Source of the DNA: Aquimarina agarivorans
Lineage (GTDB): Bacteria > Bacteroidota > Bacteroidia > Flavobacteriales > Flavobacteriaceae
Direction of reading: 5' to 3'
Length of the DNA stretch: 54,377 nt
Assembly: GCF_000218485.1 (NCBI RefSeq)
Contig: NZ_AFPB01000148.1
Location: forward strand, 1 to 54,377
Each line of letters begins with the position of its first letter. The first letter of the stretch is position 1. Below are positions 1 through 10,390 of this stretch, in pieces. The notes below the pieces were generated by a model that ran no database searches, was not told the origin of the DNA, and was given only the letters and a program-made list of their open reading frames with translations. A program made the position numbers and the translations under genes.

Positions 1-2697
1 CCTAACTTACCACCCGAAAGTTTTTCAACAAGTTGGTCGTTTTTTTTAATCCAACGTTCATAGGATAGTTGTCTTAATGTGCTACGGTTAATTGGTTTTA
101 CTATTTCTTCCCATTGTTTTTTTAAGTTGGGGTCATAAATAGTTATCAAAGTATTTTTACCAGCCTTTCGGTTTAGTAAGGGGTAATAATTCATGTCTTT
201 ATCAATAGTAACTCTATCAATTGCTTTGATAATATGACCTGCTTTGGATTTGCTTTTATTGTTTTTTAGTGGACTTTTATCCATGATTTCAATAATTTTT
301 AAACCATCACCACTGTAGGATGGATCAAAAAACAACCCTAAGGAGGCAGTTTTATCAGCATTGGATGCCGAGGGACTGTATCTTGCTCCAGTATGGGAGG
401 CGTTTAATTCGCCTAGCATTTCACTCATTAAATTAGCGAAATCAAAATTGTTATTAATGTCTTTAAGCTTAATAAAATAAGCTTTTTTATAAAATTCCCA
501 GTCTACACCTTGCATGTCTTTACGGTAAAATTTCTTTTTTGTTTGACGCCAAATGTGTTCCGCTAAATAGGCACGTTCGGACATTTCATCAAGTAACATT
601 TCACCATTAATTGAAATTTTTTCTGCTTTTCCCTTTTTAAGATCAACCTTGCTTAGTTTGCCATCAGATAAAACGTATAAATGGGTGCCTTTTGCTCCCA
701 TTTCAATTTGACCAGGTCTTTTAGCTTTTAATGAAGAAAGAATTTTTGTTTCTTTTGTACGCAAGTTAGTTTGCCATAGATTATAGCCTTTTTCAAATTT
801 AGCCAAGTAATACAGCATTTTGCCATCTTTTGAAATTATTGCAGCTCCCAAATCCGAGGAATGTGTTGTCAATCGAGTAATTCTATCCTCACGTCCATTA
901 AGTTCAAATTTGATGGGGTCGACTTCTTTTTTTAGGTTCCTTAGTTTTCTTTTTATCCTTTGGTTCGTCCTGATTTTCTTTGGTCTCAGAATCTTTTTGA
1001 TCCTCCTCCATTAATTCCGCTTCAAGTTTGCTCAAATTAAAATCATCCCACGCAGCTTTCGTTAATAGCATGCCATAAACATCCAATTCAGCACCCCAAC
1101 TTGCATGATTTTTCATACCGTTACGTTGCGAAAGCCATGTAATCATTTTTCCATCCATCATCCATTGTGGGGCAAAAGCTCCGTATCCTGTTGGTAGTAA
1201 ATTAATAACGGGCTCTTTGCCAGAAGCATTAACAAGTCCCGCTTGATCAATCCATTGTCCATCTCGTAAATAATTGACCAAAAACCAGTTGCTGTCTGGT
1301 GACCATTCATAAAACTGATCACCGTCGGAATAGGAATAATTATTGTTCCCAGGCATGATTTCTCGCACCGCTTTACTCTTTAAATTTATTACTTTAAGAT
1401 TAGTGCGTTCTTCAAGAAAAGAAATTTCTTTACCATTTGGGGAGTAACTTGGTTGAAATGTTTCGGAATCTGTTTTCAAAATAGTTTTTTCTTTTAATAC
1501 GGTAGCATTAAAAAAATATTTTTCCTCTTTTCGGCTCAACGAAGTTTCATAGAGGTTCCAACTACCATTACGTTCGCCAGTGTATAAAATTGATTTTCCA
1601 TCGGGACTGAAGGATACACTTCGTTCTTGTTCTGGGGTATTTGTAATTCGTTTGGTGATTCCATCTTTTACCGAGCTTACAAAAACTTCTCCACGTTTTA
1701 TAAACGCAATTTCTTTTTCGTTAGGCGAAATGGCAAATTCGCTAAGTTTATTATGAACAGGAATTGTTTTTACTGGTAAATTCCGAAGATCAGATTGTAT
1801 GCTAATTTTTACGAGCTGAGGTGCAGAACCTTCAGTTTGTACAAATATTTCTCCATGGTAATTGTAACATAATTTATCCTCATCAGATATACTCAAATAA
1901 CGTACTGGGTGTTTAGTAAAATTTGAAATTTGTTGCGCTTTTCCGCCTGAAAGACTGGCTTTGTACACATTAAAGCTGCCTGAAGTTTCATTTAAAAAAA
2001 AATAGGATTTTTCATCTTTAGCAAAAACTGGATTTCTATCTTTTTCAGAAAAGGAACTTAATTTAGTGTACGTTTCTGAGGAAATATCATATTTCCAAAT
2101 ATCACGCGTTACCGATGATTTGTGGTGTTTACGTCTGGTATTTTCATACCCTTTTGAATCTTCAAAAATAAGCGTTTTGTTGTTGGAGCTTATTTTTGTA
2201 TTGATAGCAGGAGTAGTCAACACTTGTTTAACTCTACCTCCATTAGTAGATACTTTGTATAACTCAGGTAATACACTTGATGGGAATTGTTGATTAGTAT
2301 GCGAATCCAAACGTGCGGATGTAAATAAAACAAATTTACCATCGGCAGTAAAGTCGCTTGGGCTATCATTGGAAGAGTGAAAAGTAAGTCGGTTGGATGC
2401 GCCTCCGTGGGATGGCATTATAAAAACATCAAAATTACCGTATCAGTTTGAGGCAAAAGCAATTTGAGAACCGTCACTTGACCATACAGGAGTATGATCG
2501 TAAGCATCACTTATAGTAAGTATTGTTGCTTTTCCGCCAGCAGAAGGTACGGTGTAAATATCGCCATGGTAACTAAAAGCAATGGTTGTACCATCAGGAG
2601 ATATTGCTGGCAAATGCAGCCATTGGGTATTTTCCTGAGCTATTAAAAACTGATAGAATGTGATAAAGGTAAAAAATAAATAGATGGATTTTTTCAT
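1..2697 (-). pseudogene. Tricorn-type S41 protease, broken twice and cut by the left edge
   Basis: Secreted protease of the tricorn/S41 type. A signal peptide (MKKSIYLFFTFITFYQFLIA) is followed by WD40-like propeller repeats (SPDG, GGKA and WSSDG-type motifs) to about 1 kb. A Lys/Glu/Asp-rich spacer follows, then a second propeller part, the C1 helical region with the catalytic-type His in NASHTG, and the start of a PDZ domain (ASLGLFF). The Ser nucleophile would lie beyond position 1. The frame is interrupted by an in-frame TGA at 2443-2445 (after IAFASN, resuming YGNFDVF) and by a +1 shift at the A7 tract (927-933 on the plus strand). Deleting one A restores KKEVDPIKFELNG and an open frame to position 1. 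Family and lesions are read directly; whether the gene is dead or mis-sequenced is open. Confidence 0.85.
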
Positions 2698-3058
2698 AAA
2701 AAAGGGGGTAATTTTAAATAATCATGTTGCTAATAACTAAACCAGCATGGTACTGGTATCAATTATTGTGGGTCATAAAAATAATAATAATCAACTAAAT
2801 CTACTACATTAGGCCTAATAATTACCTATTGTGTAAAGGGTGTGTTTATTAAAATTAAGTTAATTTTTTTGTAAATTTTAAAGTGAAAAAACATAGTGTC
2901 ATTTTTTTTAATAAAATGGATGATTTCATATGTATTTGTGTGTATCATCGAAAAGCATTCAATTTAGAATATTAATGTTGTTAAAATACGATGTGAGGGA
3001 GTAATGGAAATAATGATGTTTTCAACTACCAGAATAATTAGCTTTACAATGAGAAATG
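2698..3058. other. Intergenic region, no gene seen
   Basis: AT-rich stretch between the start of the tricorn-like gene and the end of the glycosylase gene, both on the minus strand. No ORF with coding character, tRNA-like fold or strong hairpin was found. It must hold the promoter of the tricorn-like gene, but no clear TAnnTTTG box was seen on the minus strand. Confidence 0.5.
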
Positions 3059-3844
3059 TTATAATTTTTGCCATTTAGGAGAATAATATGTCGCCCTGCC
3101 GCCTACAATTATTTTTTTCATAGTTCCACTTGTATAAAAGCAGCTAGCGCCAATTTCTCTACGGCGTTTTACCATAAATTGTTCTGGAAAATCAGCATAA
3201 TGTGCCTCTAATTCAATAGCAGTTTCAAGGACATATTGTAGCTTTAGGTAGATGTTTTTCAAATCCTCATTGCTTAATTCAGTAACTTTTTTTTCTGGAT
3301 GAATTTGTGCCTGGTAAAGCACGTCGTCGGCAATCCAATTCCCAACTCCAGCGGCAACACTTTGATCCATTAATACTTTTTTTATGGCAGTTTTTCGTTT
3401 GCTTACTGCTGTAATAAATTCTTGCAAAGTAAGGTCTCTAGCGTCTTTACTTAATTTATGGTCTTTTTGATAGGATGTTATAGAATCCACCAAATCCCAC
3501 CGTCCAAATTTTCTTTTATTTTCAAAAGCAAAGTGAAATCCATTTTCAAAAGTGAGTACAATGTGTCCAAATTTGGGACGAACTTCGGCTTCTTTGTAAT
3601 AGTTTGGCTTACCAGTCATTCCAAAATGCATGAGTAAGGTTTTGAAACCAGATGTTTTTATAAATAAATACTTTCCAATACGTTGTGTGCCAATAAATGT
3701 TTCTCCTAGCAAATTTGATTCAAAAGCAACTAAAGGTTGTTTTAATAGTCGGGTATCCCTACAGTCAAATCCAATAATTTTTTGGTGCAAACATGTATTT
3801 TCAATGTATTGTTGGTATCCGTGTACTTCAGGCAATTCAGGCAT
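3059..3844 (-). CDS. Fpg/Nei family DNA glycosylase with zincless finger
   Basis: Base-excision repair glycosylase/AP lyase of the Fpg/Nei family, 261 aa. It begins MPELPEV, giving the catalytic Pro2 and Glu3, has the conserved Lys58 (RIGKYLF), and carries the helix-two-turn-helix around GVGNWIADD (residues 166-174, conserved Asn169). The C-terminal end, where Fpg has a four-Cys zinc finger, keeps the beta-hairpin with its conserved Arg (GGRATYYSPKWQ, Arg250) but only one Cys. It is therefore a zincless finger of the kind known in NEIL1 and some viral Nei proteins. Lesion preference (8-oxoG or oxidised pyrimidine) cannot be told. The start overlaps the end of the upstream cyclase gene by 8 nt, so the two are probably co-transcribed. 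Confidence 0.88.
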   Translation of the reverse strand: MPELPEVHGYQQYIENTCLHQKIIGFDCRDTRLLKQPLVAFESNLLGETFIGTQRIGKYLFIKTSGFKTLLMHFGMTGKPNYYKEAEVRPKFGHIVLTFENGFHFAFENKRKFGRWDLVDSITSYQKDHKLSKDARDLTLQEFITAVSKRKTAIKKVLMDQSVAAGVGNWIADDVLYQAQIHPEKKVTELSNEDLKNIYLKLQYVLETAIELEAHYADFPEQFMVKRRREIGASCFYTSGTMKKIIVGGRATYYSPKWQKL

Positions 3845-4934
3845 AGTAGTTATTTTGATTTTTGTTGATTATTTTTTTTACTGCAAAAATGGAAACATCT
3901 GCTTCTTTTCCTTTTAGAGAAATACTGCCTATAGAGGTAGTTGTAAAGTTCTTATTTAGTCGTAAATGCCGTAGTAAAAGTTCAGATACTAATAATGATT
4001 CCTGAAAAATATTACATTGATCTTGAATTCTGGCAGTGGTATTAATAACATCACCATGATAAGCAATTTCTTTTTTAACCGTACCAACTTCCGTAGCAAT
4101 CAGTTTGCCTCCGTGTAGTCCTGCTTTAAATTTTGGAAGTAAACCATATGTTGCTATGTAGTGTTTTTTTCGTTTTTGTAAGCGTTTTTCAAAAGCAAAA
4201 AATATATTGACGCAATTTTTATTTTTAATCCCATTTTTAAATGGCCATTGAAGCACAGCTTCGTCTCCAACGTACTGATAAACATTAGCATTGTAGCGGA
4301 TAAGCAACCGATTGAGATCATAAAAACAATCTTGAATTAGTTTACTGTAAGTAAAGTGGCCCAATTGTTCGGCAATACTAGTGGAGGATTCTAAATCAAG
4401 AAACATAAATATCTGTTGTTCTTCGCGCGGTTTTCTGTACGTGCCTAACAACAATTTGATAAATGTACCGTTACCAAAATTTTCATTAGCAATTTTAATG
4501 AAGGAAAAAATTAAGGAAGCCAGTACAAAATAAGCTACAATAACCCAGAAAATTCGACTAGTCAGCCACCAATTTCCTTCATGAATATAATTAAGGTCCA
4601 ATTGCGTTTTCATTAAACTAAAAACATAGCCTGTTGACCAGATAAGTACGATTAAGTAAATTGTAGATTTTTGCAAAATAACTAGCCATAAGGCCAGCTG
4701 TTTGGATAAAAAGCGGTCGAAAATAAATTCGACTATGGTGTAAAAAAAACCAATAATACTACCAAATACGATTCCAATTTTTAACCACTCTTGAATAGCA
4801 ATAGCTCCATTGTCAATACCCTCTTCATCACCCAAAGCATAGTAACGAATTACAATAAACAGGCATAGCGCCAAAGACCAAAACAAAACGGCATTGAGTA
4901 AAAGTTTTAAAAATTGTTTTAATGATCGATTCAA
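3837..4934 (-). CDS. Membrane-bound class III adenylate/guanylate cyclase
   Basis: 365 aa. The N-terminal half has four predicted transmembrane segments (about residues 12-32, 52-75, 80-105 and 125-148). The C-terminal half is a class III nucleotidyl cyclase catalytic domain. Metal-binding Asp residues are visible at FMFLDLESST (Asp180) and YQYVGDEAVLQW (Asp224), and the later block GDVINTTARIQ is typical of the fold. It should make cAMP or cGMP at the inner membrane; which nucleotide is not decidable by eye. Overlap with the glycosylase gene suggests an operon. No effector gene for a cyclic nucleotide was noticed nearby. Confidence 0.85.
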   Translation of the reverse strand: MNRSLKQFLKLLLNAVLFWSLALCLFIVIRYYALGDEEGIDNGAIAIQEWLKIGIVFGSIIGFFYTIVEFIFDRFLSKQLALWLVILQKSTIYLIVLIWSTGYVFSLMKTQLDLNYIHEGNWWLTSRIFWVIVAYFVLASLIFSFIKIANENFGNGTFIKLLLGTYRKPREEQQIFMFLDLESSTSIAEQLGHFTYSKLIQDCFYDLNRLLIRYNANVYQYVGDEAVLQWPFKNGIKNKNCVNIFFAFEKRLQKRKKHYIATYGLLPKFKAGLHGGKLIATEVGTVKKEIAYHGDVINTTARIQDQCNIFQESLLVSELLLRHLRLNKNFTTTSIGSISLKGKEADVSIFAVKKIINKNQNNYYA

Positions 4935-5087
4935 TTTGTAATTTGTTTCGTTAAGTAACTAAAAGGTACGATTACTTTATGTAATTATGATTATACGGCC
5001 TTATTACAGCTAATTAAAATGAGCGTTAAGCTCAAATTAATAATTATTGTTTGTAAAATTGTGTATCTCAATTATTACAAAGTTTTT

Positions 5088-5534
5088 TTATACTTTGTTT
5101 TTTAATAATTGATTTTGAACCTCTAAAAGGTCAGCTACCCGATCCAATAATTCAATATTTTTTGGTGTTTTAACGCTCACATCCTTTGGATTTTCGGCCT
5201 TGTTTTTTAGGGAGTTCATAAATTTGATTACCAGAAAAACAGTAAAACCGATGATGAAAAAATCAATACTTACTTCAATTAATTTTCCATAACCTATGGC
5301 TACTTCACTAATTTTTGGATTTACTTCCGTGGAGGATGCAGCTCTAATAACCCATTTTTGCTTGGCAAAATCTAAACCATCGGTAAGTAGTGATAGAGGC
5401 GGTAAAAAAACTTCTTTAACTAAAACATCAACTACTTTGTTGAACGCAGCTCCAATGATTACCCCTATGGCAATTTCAATCATATTCCCTTTAATGGCAA
5501 AATCTTTAAATTCTTCAAATAGCTTAAATATCAT
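5088..5534 (-). CDS. mscL: Large-conductance mechanosensitive channel MscL
   Basis: 148 aa, a usual length for MscL. The N-terminal helix and first transmembrane segment are clear (FKDFAIKGNMIEIAIGVIIGAAF). A periplasmic loop with FLPPLSLL follows, then a second transmembrane segment (FFIIGFTVFLVIKFMN) and a charged C-terminal helix. It forms a pentameric pore that opens under membrane tension during osmotic downshock. It stands alone on the minus strand, with a terminator-like hairpin of the preceding ABC/M1 gene upstream. Confidence 0.96.
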   Translation of the reverse strand: MIFKLFEEFKDFAIKGNMIEIAIGVIIGAAFNKVVDVLVKEVFLPPLSLLTDGLDFAKQKWVIRAASSTEVNPKISEVAIGYGKLIEVSIDFFIIGFTVFLVIKFMNSLKNKAENPKDVSVKTPKNIELLDRVADLLEVQNQLLKNKV

Positions 5535-5719
5535 TTTTTTGTTTTTATATTGTCTTTAAAAAGAAAAAACTAATGTAGGGTTATAAAATGAAAAAGTAGT
5601 GTTCAAAAAACACCTAGGTTTGTCCGGATCAGATTAAAAGAAGCATCTTGTAATTATAAATTTATAGGCAAAAAGGTATTTGTAAAATCTAATTAAAAAT
5701 AGGAGTAGACTACACTAAA

Positions 5720-5753
5720 AAAAATCGACCGCTTAATACAGTGGTCGATTTTT
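5720..5753 (-). terminator. Rho-independent terminator after the ABC/M1 aminopeptidase gene
   Basis: 11-bp stem (5720-5730 with 5743-5753; core ATCGACC/GGTCGAT) and a 12-nt loop. On the minus strand it is followed by a run of eight T. It lies about 80 nt past the stop of the M1 gene. Confidence 0.8.
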
Positions 5754-5830
5754 GGCATTTCAAACTAGTACTGTTTTTGGTATTAAATTCCCTATTTGAA
5801 ATGGTTCTTAAAATGAGGAATGGTATAACC

Positions 5831-8143
5831 TTAAAGTATTTCCTCAGCGGTTTTACTATTATCTTTGTACACACGATCTATAAGCAATCGCCTTGGATCA
5901 ATGGCTAATTTTGCTGGAATGGTATCAATTTCAAATGAAAAGTCCATTTTTGGCTGATTGATTTTTACGCGCTTTTCAAAAATAAGATTTTTTTCATCCA
6001 TATCACTAAATGCGCCCAAGTCAACCCAATCATTAATTTTTACTTCTTTTTCAATACCAATAGTATCCGCAATAAGTTTTTTGGATTCAACGGTCATGAC
6101 TATTTTGTATTTGCCATTCGGTTGTTTTTTATAAGAAGCTTTTTTAATCCGATTGTCATAAAGTGTGATTTTTTTAATCCAGTCCGTCACTAAATAGTTT
6201 AAAGAATCGGGCACTTGAGGATTAAGATGCCTAAGAAAATCTAATGATGTAGGATAAGGGGGCTTTTTGTATCGATATTCTTCTAAAAAATTACGCATAG
6301 CAGTATTCACTTTATCTTCGCCAATATAATCTTGAAGCGCATATAAAAGCACACTTCCTTTTCCATAATGGATGTATTGTTGGTTTTCAACTTTGTAAAG
6401 CGGTTGTTCCTTGTTTAATTCTTGTCCACGTCCAATTAAATAGCGATCGTGATTGTATTTTACAAATTCTCGCATTTTTACAGCAGTTTTGGAAATGCTT
6501 TTCATGGTCATTAACGAGGCATATTCTGAAAAAGCTTCGCTAAGCATAGTGCCCCCTTGCATGTTGGCACCAACAACCTGGTGTGCCCACCATTGATGTG
6601 CCATTTCATGAGCAACAACAGCATCCACAACATTATTGTCATTTTCATCTTCTAAATTAATTATAAAACCTATAGATTCAGAATAAGGCATGGTACCAGG
6701 GAAGGCTTGAGCAAAACTACGGTATCGAGGAAACTCAATAATACGACATTGTTTATGCATATAGGGGCCAAAATTTTCGGTGTAATAATTTAATGAACGT
6801 GCTACGGCATCAAGCATCATATCAGTATTTATTTCGTGCTTTTCATCGTAATATACTTCAAGGTCAACACCTTTCCATTTCCTGGTTTTGATCTTGTATT
6901 TTGCAGAAACAAAATTTACAAAATTTAAGGATGGTTGCTCTAAGTTATAATGAAAATATGTTCGGTCATTTTCATTCCATTTTTTTGTAAGTGATCCAGG
7001 AGCAATTGCAATTTGATCGCTGGCAGTAGAAATTGTGGTTTCTATTTTTATAAAATCAGATCTGCCGTTGGAAATATAATTACTCATACATTTATCAGTA
7101 CAATTTGAAGTCAATGCAGGCATACGATCTTTTGGGGGTAAATCGTATTTTTTTCGTAGATTTTTGTCACTCAATTCTGCTGATGCTGCATAGCCAAGAC
7201 CAGGAAATATACTTCCGTTATTTAAAAAAGTTCCGTTGTTGATCACACCACTATTGTCAACATTATTTTTGAAACCTTTGGCAGTATAATTAGTATTCAC
7301 TTCTATTTCAATTTCTTCATCAGGAAGCAACGCCTTATTTAGCTTGTAAATTCGATATCCCATAATACTATCATTTAGTTCAAGCACTGCATTTGGGATA
7401 TTAATTACTGTTTTAAAATTAGAATTTGTGTTAAAGTGAATGGCATCAATAGCGGTGTTTGTCTCGTTAGCTAAAGTAGCTATTGCCTTCGCATCAAAAC
7501 TTCTCCGATAAGGAAACAAATCAACAAAATAGTGTATTTTTTGTATTTTAGGAAGGTTGATATGCTCGTATTTCTTATACTTTTTTTCATATTCAACAGT
7601 CAGTTTTTCTTGCTGATCAGCGGTTAAATATTTATTTACAATTTGTGTGTTGTAATAGATGTATCCCAATACAACTATCCAAGTAGCGAATATTCCGAGT
7701 AAAATGTAGGTAAAGCTAGGAGTTAGTTGTTTTTTTGCATTTTTAATTCTGTTTTTAAAGGATTCGGCTTTATCACGATTCCAAAATAAACCAGCAATTA
7801 ACACACAAATGATACTGAATAAAAGCCAATACCCCTTAAACCATAGTAATGATTTAAGAGCAGGTCCAAATGCATTCATATCAGATATTACTATAGTTGG
7901 GGCACCATCAATACGTAGCATATTAGATTCAATGTCCATGATAAACATGGCAATATCCCAAACAAATAAAAGAAGTATGGATACAAAATAACCAATATAT
8001 TTATTTTTAAGTAGTACTTGAATTAAGACAAGCACACCGCTCCAAATAAAATAAGTAGCAAAATCAGTATATAAAAATTCAAGTAAGTATAGGTCTAATT
8101 CAACACGATCAAAACCTTTAAAAAGCTGATACAGTACACCACA
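5831..8143 (-). pseudogene. C-terminal part of ABC permease/M1 aminopeptidase fusion
   Basis: Membrane segments followed by an M1-type metallopeptidase domain. The zinc motif HEMAHQWW (about 1.4 kb into the part, near 6610) is followed 18 residues later by the third ligand Glu in SEAFSEYAS. The GAMEN substrate motif of classical M1 enzymes is not evident; the matching stretch reads GFIINLEDEN. The frame is open from 8143 (CGVLYQLFKGFDRVE), so it is continuous with the upstream piece except for the TAA at 8144-8146. The longest free-standing reading frame would start with GTG at 8035, which is internal to the protein and unlikely to be a true start. If the gene is intact in life, the peptidase would face the periplasm. 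Confidence 0.85.
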
Positions 8144-8989
8144 TTAAATATAAAATAAGCGTAAGGCCGTTGCTACAGCTACTAGCGATAATGTTTTGGC
8201 TATTAGTGAAATTACGGAAAGGTGCGGCGAAGCATCAATGACCTCATTGATTTTGAAATCCCTGTCACGCCAAATTAATTCGCCCGAAAAAAATACAAGA
8301 ATTATTAAAATAAAAAAGGCAGGATCCTGATTAATGGTGTCGATTATTTTATAAGTCAAGGGGTAGGTTTGTAGTCCATAATATTCATAGCCAGTCAAAA
8401 GACTAGTAATTAATATTATGGCTCCAAATAGAAATAGAATTTTAAACGTAATGTTTTTTGTAATGCTCAAAAAATTAATAAAAAAGAAACTTTTAAAATG
8501 TTTCCATTGAGTGGGTGTTCCATATTGTAAATGCAATTTTGGAAGCAAAAAATGAGGAGTAGTTACGGGTGCCTTGGTTTTTTTCTCTTTAATTTTTTTA
8601 TCCTTTTTAATAAAAGAAAAACTAAAATAAGATAGTAATAAAATGAGCATCCCGAAAGCTATCCAAATAGCTCTATTAAATAGTAACAAACCAATAAAAG
8701 AGGGATTGACGATGTTTTTTTCGATAACAGTATAATATTTTGTTTGAATATTATAGGTGCGCAGACCAAAGGTGTCGATTAAAGCACTTACCGTTTCATT
8801 TTCAATATCCGAAGCCAAACTAATTGAAACAATGTAGCCTAAAAGAATAATCAAAGAGCCTACAAATGAAATTATTGTGTTTTGCCATTTGCTTGCTAAT
8901 CCAAAAATTATGGTACCAGCAATAAACATATTGGGTAAAATGAATGTAAAGTAATTACTAACAAAGGACATTAGTTGAAAAGAACCAAA
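8144..8989 (-). pseudogene. Middle part of ABC permease/M1 fusion: membrane domain
   Basis: Hydrophobic permease part with several transmembrane helices, for example FILPNMFIAGTIIFGL, FVGSLIILLGYIV and FFILIILVFFSGELIW. The last is followed by WRDRDFKINEVIDASP, typical of ABC-2 permeases linked to M1 peptidases. The reading frame is open upstream of its ATG (8971) as FGSFQLM, so the ATG is internal and the part joins the N-terminal part by a one-base shift near 8987-8989. It ends in a TAA (8144-8146), after which the same frame continues into the peptidase part. Confidence 0.8.
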
Positions 8990-9414
8990 CCTATATCAGC
9001 AGACACCCAATCAAAAATAGGAGCTAATTTGGCTCCTATAAATATACCAATAAATACACCCAAAAGTGGAATGGTACTTAGTAGCAGTGCTCCAGTAAAG
9101 CGACAAAAAAAATACCCAAATTTACTTAAAGGGGTACTAAATAAAATTTGGTCAAAATTGTTTGAGTAATCCCGCAAGGCGGCATTATTAAAAAAAGCAG
9201 TGGCTATAAATAGACCAAAAATGCTTAAAATTATAGTAAACGTAGTTATTATATAAGGTGCATTTTTTAACACATTACCTGCCGAACCTCCGATAGTTAC
9301 GTTTTCACTTACTGTTGCAGCAAAAGTTAACAATGTAACAATTAGTAAAAAAATGTATATCATAGGCTGTTTTAAAGCCGCTTTTAATTCTTTAAAAAAG
9401 AAAATTGAAAACAT
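8971..9414 (-). pseudogene. N-terminal part of ABC permease/M1 fusion
   Basis: Start of an ABC-2 type permease fused to an M1 peptidase. It opens MFSIFFFKELKAALKQPMIY, then has two clear membrane segments and the block NNFDQILFSTPLSKFGYFFCRF. Its frame runs into a stop at LVLFN. Adding one T to the TTT at 8987-8989 (plus-strand AAA) gives DIGFGSFQLMSF and joins the next part. The reconstructed span 9414-5831 then has exactly 1195 codons including the stop, a normal size for this fusion. It starts 18 nt after the ATPase gene, so the two form an operon. Confidence 0.8.
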
Positions 9415-9432
9415 AAAATTGAAGCTTAAAAG

Positions 9433-10317
9433 TTAGACTAAAACATTTTTGATATTTATTTTAGAAAAGAATACATCTTCCAAATTAGGTGCAATGGGTT
9501 CAAAACCTTCATTTGGGTGTACATCACTATAAATATGAATTAAAGGTTGTCCGCCTACCATTTTATTGGATATTACCGCATAATTGTCGGCATAGTTTTG
9601 CAAAGCCTCCCGAGGTACCATTTTTTGATAAATTTTACCATTTAAATCATCAATAGCATTTTGAGGTGTTCCCTGATAAACAATATTTCCCAAATTCATA
9701 ATTGCCATTTTAGTACATAACTCTCTCACATCATCAACAATATGTGTTGACAGAATTACAATGACTTCTTGTCCAACTTCAGCAAGTAAATTGTAAAAAC
9801 GATTTCTTTCACCAGGATCCAATCCTGCAGTGGGTTCATCAACAATAATTAGCTTAGGATTTCCAATTAATGCTTGTGCAATGCCAACGCGTTGTTTCAT
9901 CCCTCCAGAAAATCCTTTAACACTTTTATTTCGCTTTTCGTACAAGTTTACTTTGTCTAATAAGTAATTAACTAATTCTTTACGTTCTTTGGTGTTGGTA
10001 ACGCCTTTTAAAATTGCTAAATGGTCTAGTAACTGTTCCGCGGTAATTCTGGGATACACCCCAAATTCCTGAGGCAAGTATCCCAAAACTTTTCGTAATT
10101 CATTGGGTTGCTTAAAAATATCAATATCATTCAAAGTTGCGGTTCCACTGTCAGCTTCTTGCAATGTAGCTAACGTTCGCATCAATGATGATTTTCCTGC
10201 ACCGTTAGGTCCTAATAGGCCAAACATTCCATTGGTAATTTCTATAGAGATGTTGTCTAGCGCTTTAACTCCATTTGGATAAGTTTTGGTAAGATTGTTA
10301 ATGGTAAGTTTATGCAT
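9433..10317 (-). CDS. ABC transporter ATP-binding protein
   Basis: 294 aa ATPase of an ABC-2 exporter. Walker A is GPNGAGKS (residues 36-43), the Q-loop region is LGYLPQEFGVYP, the signature is FSGGMKQR, Walker B is LIIVDEPTAGLDP, and the H-loop is LSTHIVDD. A C-terminal extension of about 80 residues follows the ATPase core. Its partner is the permease/M1 fusion 18 nt downstream. The substrate is unknown. The gene is intact although its partner is broken, so any loss would be recent or an artefact. Two near-identical palindromes lie just upstream of the start. Confidence 0.93.
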   Translation of the reverse strand: MHKLTINNLTKTYPNGVKALDNISIEITNGMFGLLGPNGAGKSSLMRTLATLQEADSGTATLNDIDIFKQPNELRKVLGYLPQEFGVYPRITAEQLLDHLAILKGVTNTKERKELVNYLLDKVNLYEKRNKSVKGFSGGMKQRVGIAQALIGNPKLIIVDEPTAGLDPGERNRFYNLLAEVGQEVIVILSTHIVDDVRELCTKMAIMNLGNIVYQGTPQNAIDDLNGKIYQKMVPREALQNYADNYAVISNKMVGGQPLIHIYSDVHPNEGFEPIAPNLEDVFFSKINIKNVLV

Positions 10318-10323
10318 GTGTGT

Positions 10324-10371
10324 AATACTTAAGTTATGTCCTGTCTAATATAAACAAATACTTAAGTATTT
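10324..10371 (-). promoter_or_regulatory. Pair of operator-like palindromes upstream of the ABC operon
   Basis: A perfect 16-bp palindrome AAATACTTAAGTATTT occupies 10356-10371. The 11-mer AATACTTAAGT of its core recurs at 10324-10334 as a partial palindrome. The copies are 33 bp apart, about three helical turns, and sit 7-54 nt upstream of the ATPase start. The arrangement suits cooperative binding of a dimeric repressor. No regulator gene lies beside it, so the cognate protein is unknown. Confidence 0.5.
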
Positions 10372-10390
10372 TAACTTAAATTGTTGACAA

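Noticed and set aside
5831..8035. Independent M1 aminopeptidase gene starting at GTG 8035
   Set aside because: The frame is open to 8143 with typical fusion sequence and joins the permease part, so the GTG is internal.
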